Below are positions 23,027 through 29,439 of a stretch of DNA of 29,439 nucleotides, piece by piece (within the stretch, counting starts at the first letter, position 1; the number at the start of each line of letters is the position of its first letter). Both the position numbers and the translations under genes were made by a program. The notes beneath the pieces are model-generated. The model had not been told where the DNA came from. It was given only the letters and a program-made list of their open reading frames with translations, and searched no databases. The DNA comes from Bacteriovoracaceae bacterium UBA7695 (GTDB lineage Bacteria > Bdellovibrionota > Bacteriovoracia > Bacteriovoracales > Bacteriovoracaceae), in the NCBI GenBank assembly GCA_002482685.1, contig DLGL01000037.1:4226-33664 (forward strand), in the 5' to 3' direction.

Positions 23027-24250
23027 CTACTCAACTAAAAAGTACCACATTCCATTCGTGAAACTCACAGCATTGTTAGAATCGACGAGGGAAGATTCCA
23101 AGCTCGTAATAGGTAATATAGAAATTCTTTGGATAGAGTCTTCGAATTCAGCAGTTATCCTATACTCTCCATTGTCCAACTCTAAAGGAACACTATCAGT
23201 ACAAAAATCAGTATAAATGCCTTCATTGCCAGTCCCAGTTGCAGCTTGTAATTCACTTATTTGCGGGGCTGGATCATTTGTTAGCTTTGGCATCAGGCTA
23301 ACTCTTTTTAAGGGGTATTTTAATGGAGATCCGTCATCATCCTTTCTAAGAGACATGAAATGAGGTAATCGAGTTCCGACGATACCTAGACCGTATCCTC
23401 AAATTTCTTTCTGTGAAGTAATAATGAACTTTTGTGATATTACCCTCAGAGGCGAACTAAATTCTTGACCGCCAAGAGTTTTAGTAGAATTTGTCTGAAT
23501 TATTTCAGGAAGGATAACTTGATACTTTTCTTTGTTCGCTACCACTGTAAATGTACCGATCTTTTTGGTTGTACCTAAGCGCCACAAAAAAAGATTTTCA
23601 GGCCTATAGTCTTGAGCGAGAGTAACTTCATATTCACCTCTCGATAATGCATCAGTTAAGAATTCTCCCATTTTATTAGTTGTATATGTTTTCCTAGCTC
23701 CAAATCTATCCGTTCTGCTCACTTCAAATGAGACATTTGAATATTTTTGACCAGCTCTACTTTCAAGACTTAGAACAAGCTGTCTATCGAGGACACCCAA
23801 TTGTAAATCTGGCCTTAGCGTTTCTTCTATAACCTTTACATCTGGAAGAATAATCTCTTCGTATCCGGCTTTAAAGACTTTTAAACTATAGCCACCACTC
23901 GCGAGCTTCGCTGAGTAATAACCTTTCTCATCTACAATAGCCTTAGCTACAATATCATTTCTCTTTATGAAGGCAGCAGTAGCTCCGGCAGCTGAGAGAT
24001 TATCTTTTAAGCTGATTTTGCCTTTCACTAAAAAGGTTGGATTACTGAAATAGAGAGATCCGAGCGACATTAATGCTATGATAAATGCCACGAATGATTC
24101 TTTAACTTCGTTTTTCTTAAAAAAGAGTATTGATGAGCCTGTTGAAAGAAATGCAACTCCCCAACTTAATGCTTCTGAAGTTGTTAACGTTATTGTCAAA
24201 ATTTTGGTTTTCCTTTTATGGACAGTATCAACTTCTTCGTACTTCAACAA
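23027..24250 (-). pseudogene. Membrane-anchored carboxypeptidase-regulatory-like protein split by in-frame TGA
   Basis: One continuous frame of 407 codons interrupted only by TGA at 23401-23399. The 283-residue upstream part has two N-terminal membrane helices (about 26-44 and 51-68). It then has repeated beta-sandwich domains of the carboxypeptidase-regulatory type (GYYSAKLASGGYSLKVFKAGYEE; GEFLTDALSRGEYEVTL). After the TGA the frame continues GYGLGIVGTRLPHFMSLRK and a 109-residue beta-rich segment ending WYFLVE. Because both parts are in the same frame with no spare stop, a single nonsense change (for example CGA to TGA) explains the layout. Alternatives are two separate genes, the second starting at ATG 23356, or a sequencing error. 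I see no ribosome-binding site that clearly favours an independent second gene. Confidence 0.65.
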
Positions 24251-24296
24251 TAAACCCTATATAATTACAGCATAAAGATCATACCTCAACATTCAT

Positions 24297-24371
24297 TCAT
24301 GAGGAGGAAATCTTGCTTAAAGCTAAGCCTTTCTCTCTACAAGGTTTTAGAATGTTCTTTCCTAATTCCAT
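24297..24371 (-). pseudogene. Truncated XRE HTH gene, copy 3 remnant
   Basis: The first 20 codons match the two HTH genes (MELGKNILKPCREKGLALSK). Then homology stops and a TGA follows after four unrelated codons, before the helix-turn-helix is complete. The downstream small membrane-protein gene is absent. It marks the deletion boundary of module copy 3. Confidence 0.85.
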
Positions 24372-24577
24372 TACAACCTACTCTCTTTAAATTCAAGATT
24401 AAGCTAAATGGTCACAATTTTGACCTGAGTGTTTTCTGACCCTAGACAATGCAATGGCAAAATAGAAAAGTAGAAGCGCTAGAGCTAGTCGACTGGAGAG
24501 CCAAAAAAGATGTTCTATGTTTTTCCAATTGGCACAAGACTGTACAACAAGCCTAAAGAAAAAATCAGACCTCTAAA

Positions 24578-24622
24578 ATGTCACACTCTGTTCCGAAACT
24601 CTCCGAAGTTAATCGACCTCAT
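24578..24622 (+). repeat. Shortened TGTCACAC / CCGAA block (copy 3)
   Basis: Only one ATGTCACAC (24578) and three decamers (24593-24622: CCGAAACTCT, CCGAAGTTAA, TCGACCTCAT). Relative to copies 1 and 2, exactly one unit of each repeat type is gone. Confidence 0.7.
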
Positions 24623-24699
24623 AAAACAATTAAGTCTATGAAACAAAAGACTTTTTCCGTAGATTCAGGGCTTATAGTTACAGCTGAGTTAAGCCCTAC

Positions 24700-24748
24700 C
24701 TGCTTGCCATGCAGAAGGTCGTCAGTTCGAATCTGATCAGCCGATCCA
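24700..24748 (+). other. tRNA-Gly(GCC) 3'-end fragment / attachment core, copy 3
   Basis: The same 49 nt as copies 1 and 2 except CCGATCCA for CCGCTCCA in the acceptor strand. The sequence to the left diverges right at the anticodon stem, marking the boundary of the shared core. Confidence 0.85.
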
Positions 24749-24768
24749 AAATTTTACCGAATCTAAAA

Positions 24769-24931
24769 GGACTCGAAGGTCCATTCTCGAGACATAGGTT
24801 ACAGTTTATTCTTGAGACATAGGTAACACTTTTTTATTAAACGGATCTTCAAAGTATTTAACCTTCCCACGAAAACTCAACAAATTTAATCCGATAGAAA
24901 GCCTGAACAAAGACGCATCAAATGGTGAACT
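24769..24931 (-). mobile_element. IS481-type transposase C-terminal remnant with IS end
   Basis: Minus-strand frame from 24931 to the TAA at 24808-24806 encodes about 41 residues, including LFRLSIGLNLLSFRGKVKYF and EDPFNKKVLPMSQE. This is typical of the C-terminus of integrase-core (IS481-like) transposases. Beyond the stop lie two copies of CCTATGTCTC (in TTACCTATGTCTCAAG and TAACCTATGTCTCGAG), as seen at the ends of such elements. The 5' part of the transposase is missing; the Delta-60 gene stop codon abuts the fragment. Identification is from recognised sequence style, not from a search. Confidence 0.65.
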
Positions 24932-26713
24932 TTAGTTCTCAACTGATCCGTCTTCCTTGAGTCGTAAGAGAAAAGAACGGTACCCGGGTGCAGTTGTCTT
25001 TAAAGTTCCAGATGTCATAACACGGTCACTGCTATCCACAAATAATCCCTCAAGCGCATCAAATAGAGTCGCTGCTGGAGTCCCTGCAAGTGATGGCGAA
25101 GACTCTACAACATACCCAGATGCCCCAAAGCTGGAGTCGACTTCCCCATTTGGATTAAGTCGCATGAGATAATAGTTAGTTCCTCCGGAGGTATTTTTTG
25201 TTTTTCCAATGACAACAACACGTCCTTTTGAATCATACTTAAGCTTAGATATGTTATCACTCATCGTTGCATTGCTTGCCCCACTTATTCCTGTGGCCCT
25301 AATGAAAACACCATTTGTTGCAAAAGAGCTGTCAAGTGTGCCGTTAGGCAAATACTTTAAAATTAGCAATGAAAAACCACCAGCAGGATTTTTACTTAAC
25401 CCACCAAAAACGATACTGCCTTCAGAATCAAGATCAACACCATTCGCTGCATCCCACACATCCGCCACTCCGTTGGCACCTGCGTGTCCCACTGTTCCGC
25501 CTGTCAGAATACCATCTCCTGAAAAAGCAGTGTTGAGACTGCCATCTTCATTCAGATAAACCACAGCATACTCTTTTCCGTTAGATGGATTTATTGACCC
25601 TCCGATGATAACGACACGATCTGAACTGTCTACAGCAAGGCCATGGCCGGCATCATATGCAGTTGCTCCTGTTGCACCGGTGAAGCTAGGAGTGGGGCTT
25701 ATATAAAATCCTGTGGAATTAAACGTGGTATCAAGAACGCCATTGGCCGAAAAACGCCCCACAAACATATGAGTCCCGCCGGCCGCATCTTTACTCGTTC
25801 CGGTAATCAGTATTCTTCCGACCGAATCAATCTTCATCTCTCTTACATCATCAAGTTGGCCTGCACCAGTCGCCCCAGCAATACCCGTATTGATATTCAC
25901 CCAACCACTGCTGGCAAAGGTCGTATCAAGGGTTCCATTTGTAGAAATTCTACCTAATAAAATTTGTCTTCCATTACCCACATTTCGAGTCTGACCTGCA
26001 ATAATAAGTTTACCCGAAGCTGCAAGAGCGGTACTTCGAATGGTATCAAATACGTTCGCAGCCGTTGCTCCAAAGATTCCTGGAGAAGGTCCTAAAAATG
26101 TTCCACCTGTTCCAAATGAAGTATCAAGATTGCCTTGAGCATCTCTTTTTTGTACCAGAAATTGGTAGCCTCCAGATGAGTTTCGACTTGACCCCGCAAG
26201 GTAGATCGAACCATCAGCATCTGCAGTGAGTGAATTAAAATAATCCGCCAATCGATTTCCTGTCCCACCTGCAAAGGAAGTTGTGCCTCCCATGAAGTAG
26301 CCCAAGTTGTTATGAAATTTTTGTAGAATTCTGATTTTTGATGAACAAGTTGAAAATGAGAGGATAGATTCAGTGACTTTTATATAGATGTCTGACTCAT
26401 TTGTATTAGGTTGGGAGTAGTTAACCCCACTAAATTGAGCGACCCCATTCCCATCAGTAGTCATTGGATTTACTGCGGCAGCGAGAACACCAGTTGCGGG
26501 AGTGAAACAGTTCTGATCCTGATAGGCCTGTAATCTAATTTGGGAAGGATCAGTTGCCATCGTTGAAATGACTGGTTGAGGATCGAATGCAGTGGTTGAA
26601 TAAGCAGTGGTTGGCAATGTCTGAAATCGAACAAATTGACTGCTGTTTTCATTTTTACTACAGCTGAGCAAAGTCAGGATGAATATCATTCCAAGGATGT
26701 AGGTTTTATTCAT
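24932..26713 (-). CDS. Delta-60 repeat lipoprotein
   Basis: 593 residues with a lipoprotein signal (LTLLSC, Cys18). After an N-terminal region of about 120 residues comes a series of about seven Delta-60 repeats, each with an ADADGSIYLAG-type strand, a variable N/GG stretch and a LDTSFGTGG or LDTTFNSTG ending. Such repeats form a beta-propeller-like or solenoid surface protein. It lies just outside the right end of the island array, so is probably chromosomal, although the IS remnant touches its stop codon and a slightly shortened C-terminus cannot be excluded. Function unknown; outer-membrane or surface location inferred. Confidence 0.85.
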   Translation of the reverse strand: MNKTYILGMIFILTLLSCSKNENSSQFVRFQTLPTTAYSTTAFDPQPVISTMATDPSQIRLQAYQDQNCFTPATGVLAAAVNPMTTDGNGVAQFSGVNYSQPNTNESDIYIKVTESILSFSTCSSKIRILQKFHNNLGYFMGGTTSFAGGTGNRLADYFNSLTADADGSIYLAGSSRNSSGGYQFLVQKRDAQGNLDTSFGTGGTFLGPSPGIFGATAANVFDTIRSTALAASGKLIIAGQTRNVGNGRQILLGRISTNGTLDTTFASSGWVNINTGIAGATGAGQLDDVREMKIDSVGRILITGTSKDAAGGTHMFVGRFSANGVLDTTFNSTGFYISPTPSFTGATGATAYDAGHGLAVDSSDRVVIIGGSINPSNGKEYAVVYLNEDGSLNTAFSGDGILTGGTVGHAGANGVADVWDAANGVDLDSEGSIVFGGLSKNPAGGFSLLILKYLPNGTLDSSFATNGVFIRATGISGASNATMSDNISKLKYDSKGRVVVIGKTKNTSGGTNYYLMRLNPNGEVDSSFGASGYVVESSPSLAGTPAATLFDALEGLFVDSSDRVMTSGTLKTTAPGYRSFLLRLKEDGSVEN

Positions 26714-26958
26714 GATTTAAGCCCTCCTACTAACTTAAGAAATTATTAAGATTAATCCTAATATTTTCGAACATATTTAGATTTTAGGAAAGCCTTTATG
26801 TAAGCAGGCCACGAACCCATTCTTGTTTTTTAAATCGGGTACTTAGAGTCGTACTTCGACGGCAACATCTGCCTTTAATATATGCAGCAACTCTCAAACC
26901 GCTAAAATCACTCAGGATTATGACTCCTCACAAAAGGTTAAAAACAGAAAAACCTAAA

Positions 26959-27041
26959 GTTTAAGACACTATAAACATCTTGATAATCAACTTCCCGTGC
27001 TATACATTATGACAAAATACAAAGTTTAAGACATCTTAAAC
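26959..27041. promoter_or_regulatory. Promoter and operator pair of CarH-like regulator gene
   Basis: GTTTAAGA occurs at 26959, with an imperfect partner CTATAAAC, and at 27024 as a perfect palindrome GTTTAAGA-ca-TCTTAAAC. Between them a possible promoter TTGATA (26980) and TACATT (27003) has a 17-nt spacer. The arrangement suggests repression of the regulator's own gene. The remainder of the 345-nt gap 26714-27058 shows nothing else. Confidence 0.55.
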
Positions 27042-27058
27042 TCAAGAGGAGCATACGT

Positions 27059-27973
27059 ATGGGACATTATAGCATCCAAACAGCTGCACAAATTTCCGGC
27101 ATTTCCGATGCCTGTATTAGAGCGTGGGAGAAAAGATACAATAGTGTGATCCCCGCCCGAAATAATTCAAATCACAGACTTTACTCTGATGAAGACATTG
27201 AAAGACTGACGCTTTTTAACAAGCTCACTTCGATGGGGATGAAGATTAGTCAAATATCAAATTTAGGCACTGATGAGCTAAAAACAATTTATCTTTCGGT
27301 AACAAAAAAAAAGTTTGGTGATCTTGAACAGTCTGTAAAAAAACCTGCAGTCCCCTACTTCCAATCACTTTATATCATCGAAGAAAGTTTCAACGCGAAG
27401 AGATTTGATGTTGCCTATCACGAGATCAAAAAGGTTATTGACTCCAGTGACTCTAAAGACCTGGCACTGACTTTTTTTCCTGCAATGGAAGGTTTATGTC
27501 AAAGCTGGAAGGACAAAAAGTACATCGATGTTCCTGAGGTGCAGGCATTTGAAAAATATATTCATCACCTTGCAGTTCAAAAAGCTTTGAGAGAAGCTCA
27601 ATATGTTAGAAACATAAAAAGTATAGCAGTCTCCCTTCCATCAAGCAAAAACAAGATGGCAGACTCAGGACTGGAATTACTCCTTTCATCACATAGAATT
27701 GAAAACTACTTATTCAGCAATGAGGTCCAACCAGATTTCCTCTATCCTTTAGTAAAGGTGATAAGGCCAGAATTTATATTTGTTGTTGGTGATCTTGCTG
27801 AAACGGAGGTGTTAGAGATGAATGCTAAAATTACAGACATCCATTCAGCTAAAGTCATTATTTACAACCAGAAAATCCCACTTTTAAAACATGCTGACGC
27901 AAGTGAAATAAAGAATGTGCAATTTTTCAGCAACGTTTTTGAAATCGATCAGTACCTAAATAACTCATTGTAG
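27059..27973 (+). CDS. MerR-family regulator with CarH-like C-terminal region
   Basis: 304 residues. The N-terminal MerR helix-turn-helix (SIQTAAQISGISDACIRAWE, then NHRLYSDEDIERL) is of the CarA/CarH/LitR type. It is followed by a helical region (about 95-185) and a Rossmann-like C-terminal domain (about 190-300), as in cobalamin-binding light-responsive repressors. The expected B12-ligand motif (ExxDxHxxG) is not visible; the corresponding place reads SSKNKMADSGLELL, so cobalamin binding through His is doubtful. AAGAGGAG precedes the ATG. It is 12 nt upstream of the DAHP synthase gene and may share its transcript. Target genes unknown. Confidence 0.8.
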   Translation: MGHYSIQTAAQISGISDACIRAWEKRYNSVIPARNNSNHRLYSDEDIERLTLFNKLTSMGMKISQISNLGTDELKTIYLSVTKKKFGDLEQSVKKPAVPYFQSLYIIEESFNAKRFDVAYHEIKKVIDSSDSKDLALTFFPAMEGLCQSWKDKKYIDVPEVQAFEKYIHHLAVQKALREAQYVRNIKSIAVSLPSSKNKMADSGLELLLSSHRIENYLFSNEVQPDFLYPLVKVIRPEFIFVVGDLAETEVLEMNAKITDIHSAKVIIYNQKIPLLKHADASEIKNVQFFSNVFEIDQYLNNSL

Positions 27974-27985
27974 ATTAAAGACTTT

Positions 27986-28726
27986 ATGAAGAAATTTAAG
28001 ATAATAGCCGGCCCTTGCTCCATAGAATCTAAATCTCAGATGGAGCAATTTTTAGCGACAAAAAATGCTCCATCTCTGGTAAGGGGTGGAACATTTAAAA
28101 TGAGAACTCAAAAATCTTCTTTTCAAGGACTAGGCCAGGAAGCCTTAAATATTATTCAAGAGCTTAAAAAAGAAAAAGACTTCACTTTTGTGTCAGAAAT
28201 AACAGATCCCAGACAGATCGAAAGCTTTATGGGCACAGTTGATATATTTCAAGTAGGCGCAAGGAATATGTACAACTATGAATTACTCAAAGAACTAGCA
28301 CTTCTTGGTAGTCCGGTGATCCTCAAAAGATCATTTAGTGCAACATTGACCGAGTGGCTTGGATCAGCTGACTACTTACATCCATTGGGATTCGAAAAGG
28401 TAATTCTTTGTGAGCGAGGGATTAGGTCATTTGACACTAAACTTAGGAACATTCTGGATCTTGGTTCTGTAATTTGGTTAAAAAAAGAAACGCCTTTTTC
28501 AGTTATTGTTGATCCTTCTCATGCAATGGGAGACTCAAAATATATTCCTGAAGCGACCTATGCATCTTTGGCTGCAGGAGCTGATGGGATAATGGTGGAG
28601 GTTCACCCTAATCCTCCGGAAGCGCTTTCAGACAAAGATCAAGCCTTATCCCTTTTTCAATACGAAGCAGTAGTAGATCAATTAAAACTCATAGCAAGTG
28701 CTTTTAAAACTGAAGTGGAGCTCTAA
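27986..28726 (+). CDS. aroF: 3-deoxy-7-phosphoheptulonate (DAHP) synthase, AroA-I-beta/KdsA-type
   Basis: 246-residue cytosolic enzyme that condenses phosphoenolpyruvate and erythrose 4-phosphate, the first step of the shikimate pathway. Motifs: AGPCSIES (8-15), GGTFKMRTQKSSFQG (34-48), VGARNMYNYELL, a LKRSFSATLTEWLGSADY substrate-binding segment, CERGIRSFDT and VDPSHAMG, and a C-terminal EVHPNPPEALSDKDQAL. The short length with no ACT or chorismate-mutase extension implies an unregulated core enzyme. Its TAA directly abuts the ATG of ubiE, which needs a shikimate-derived quinone substrate. Confidence 0.93.
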   Translation: MKKFKIIAGPCSIESKSQMEQFLATKNAPSLVRGGTFKMRTQKSSFQGLGQEALNIIQELKKEKDFTFVSEITDPRQIESFMGTVDIFQVGARNMYNYELLKELALLGSPVILKRSFSATLTEWLGSADYLHPLGFEKVILCERGIRSFDTKLRNILDLGSVIWLKKETPFSVIVDPSHAMGDSKYIPEATYASLAAGADGIMVEVHPNPPEALSDKDQALSLFQYEAVVDQLKLIASAFKTEVEL

Positions 28727-29407
28727 ATGAGAAAAGCTGTCTTTATCAAGAATATGTTTGATGATATCGCAGGTAATTATGATCTCTTAAATGATGTCCT
28801 ATCCGTAGGAACTCATAGACTTTGGAAAAAGATGGTCGTTAAAAAGGCTATGCAGAATTCCCCTCGGCGAGTGCTTGATTGTGCAACAGGTACGGGAGAT
28901 CTGGCTTTCATGATCGAGAAAGAAGGATGCAGTGACATAACTGCAATTGATTTCTCTGATGAGATGATTCATTTTGCCAAACTCCGCGCTCAAAAAGGAA
29001 AATCAAATGCTACATTTTTAAAAGCGGATATAACGAATCTTCCCTTCGATTCAAAATCGTTTGATTCAACTACCGTATCCTTTGGAGTTCGTAACGTAGA
29101 GGACCTTGAGAAAGGACTCCAGGAACTCTCCAGAGTTTCCAAATCTGTCCACATTCTGGAATTTGGGCAACCTAAAAATAAAATTGTTTCTTTTATCTAC
29201 TTTAACCTTCTAAAGCTTTATGTCCCGGTTTTTGGAATCATATCCGGGCGCAAAGACTGCTATGAATACTTAATTGCAAGCTCCGAAAGCTTCCCATCTG
29301 GTGAAACATTTATGGAATTGATGAAAAAGAACTCTGATCATAAACATTTTACCTTTGAGCCGATTTTTAACGGCATTGCCTATCTCTATTCAAGTCATGG
29401 AGCCTGA
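28727..29407 (+). CDS. ubiE: Demethylmenaquinone / ubiquinone C-methyltransferase UbiE/MenG
   Basis: 226 residues. The family signature NYDLLNDVLSVGTHRLWK (17-34) and SAM-binding motif VLDCATGTGDLA (49-60) are followed by AIDFSDEMI, LPFDSKSFDSTTVSFGVRNV and a C-terminal GIAYLYSS. It methylates the quinone ring in menaquinone or ubiquinone synthesis. Residues after LSRV (KSVHILEFGQPK) replace the usual KPGG segment. It starts directly at the stop of the DAHP synthase gene, so the two form an operon. Its 3' end forms one arm of a 28-bp inverted repeat reaching the window edge. Confidence 0.93.
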   Translation: MRKAVFIKNMFDDIAGNYDLLNDVLSVGTHRLWKKMVVKKAMQNSPRRVLDCATGTGDLAFMIEKEGCSDITAIDFSDEMIHFAKLRAQKGKSNATFLKADITNLPFDSKSFDSTTVSFGVRNVEDLEKGLQELSRVSKSVHILEFGQPKNKIVSFIYFNLLKLYVPVFGIISGRKDCYEYLIASSESFPSGETFMELMKKNSDHKHFTFEPIFNGIAYLYSSHGA

Positions 29408-29439
29408 TATGATAGAGATAGGCAATGCCGTTAAAAATC
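29362..29439. repeat. 28-bp perfect inverted repeat at window end
   Basis: Left arm 29362-29389 (from GATTTTTAACGGCATTGCC), inside ubiE, is the exact reverse complement of 29412-29439, with a 22-nt loop. The right arm could be the first codons of a following frame (ATG at 29409) or a fold-back artefact at an assembly end. Confidence 0.85.

Larger units (their letters stand above)
24297..24758. repeat. Junction module copy 3 (degenerate)
   Basis: It holds the HTH remnant, diverged non-coding DNA, a shortened TGTCACAC/CCGAA block and a tRNA-Gly fragment, then ATTTTACC. The terminator of copies 1 and 2 is missing; IS481-type remnant sequence begins about 15 nt later. No other gene is visible in 24372-24768. 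Confidence 0.8.

Noticed and set aside
23399..23401. TGA as selenocysteine codon
   Set aside because: The protein is a structural beta-sandwich type with no redox motif, and no convincing SECIS-like hairpin was seen just downstream.

Overview
The window is about 29.4 kb of low-GC (roughly 37-40% by eye) bacterial DNA. The gene content points to a Gram-negative with an outer membrane: an HME-RND pump, several lipoproteins, signal-peptide proteins and an outer-membrane barrel ending in Phe. The mix of Delta-60 repeat lipoprotein, CarH-like MerR regulator, ECF units and low GC would fit the Bdellovibrionota (Bacteriovorax-like), but no rRNA or other marker is present, so this is inference.

Layout. 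(A) 1-5.2 kb, mostly minus strand: a partial CzcA-type RND pump, a very small adaptor-like protein, a Cys-rich secreted protein, YnfA, then a two-gene HTH/small-membrane-protein cassette and a tRNA-Gly 3'-end fragment. (B) 5.2-18.8 kb: a frameshifted TIGR04325 methyltransferase; a minus-strand metal operon (outer-membrane-like protein, MerP-like, MerT-like, haem-binding-domain, DUF3347 and Cys-rich proteins); a divergent ECF sigma operon with two membrane proteins and an ATP-grasp-like enzyme; a copper regulon (lipoprotein, CopZ, CopA, CueR, multicopper oxidase); then a second HTH/membrane-protein cassette and tRNA-Gly fragment. (C) 18.8-24.75 kb: secreted proteins (a small DxDxDG protein, a hydrolase-like/PKD/beta-solenoid protein, an Ig/PKD protein), a gene split by a stop codon, a broken HTH remnant and a third tRNA-Gly fragment followed by an IS481-type transposase remnant. 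(D) 24.9-29.4 kb: probably chromosomal backbone with a Delta-60 lipoprotein, a CarH-like regulator, DAHP synthase and UbiE/MenG.

The main structural finding is a junction module present three times in the same order: small membrane-protein gene, HTH gene, a conserved non-coding stretch with TGTCACAC pairs and 10-bp CCGAA repeats, and the 49-nt 3' end of a tRNA-Gly(GCC) gene starting in the anticodon stem. The simplest reading is a tandem array of integrative elements that used a tRNA-Gly attachment site. No integrase is visible in the window, and the HTH/small-membrane-protein pair occupies the place next to the att site where one might expect it. The array carries metal-handling cargo. Copy 3 has decayed: truncated HTH, membrane-protein gene lost, one repeat unit missing from each repeat block.

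Regulation can be read directly in two places. Two divergent CueR/MerR-type promoters with 19-bp spacers sit between copZ and copA, with cueR in the same operon as copA. Two matching ECF-type promoters (TGTCACA, 16 nt, CGTY) precede the outer-membrane-like gene and the merP-like gene beside the ECF sigma gene, suggesting that this sigma factor controls that operon.
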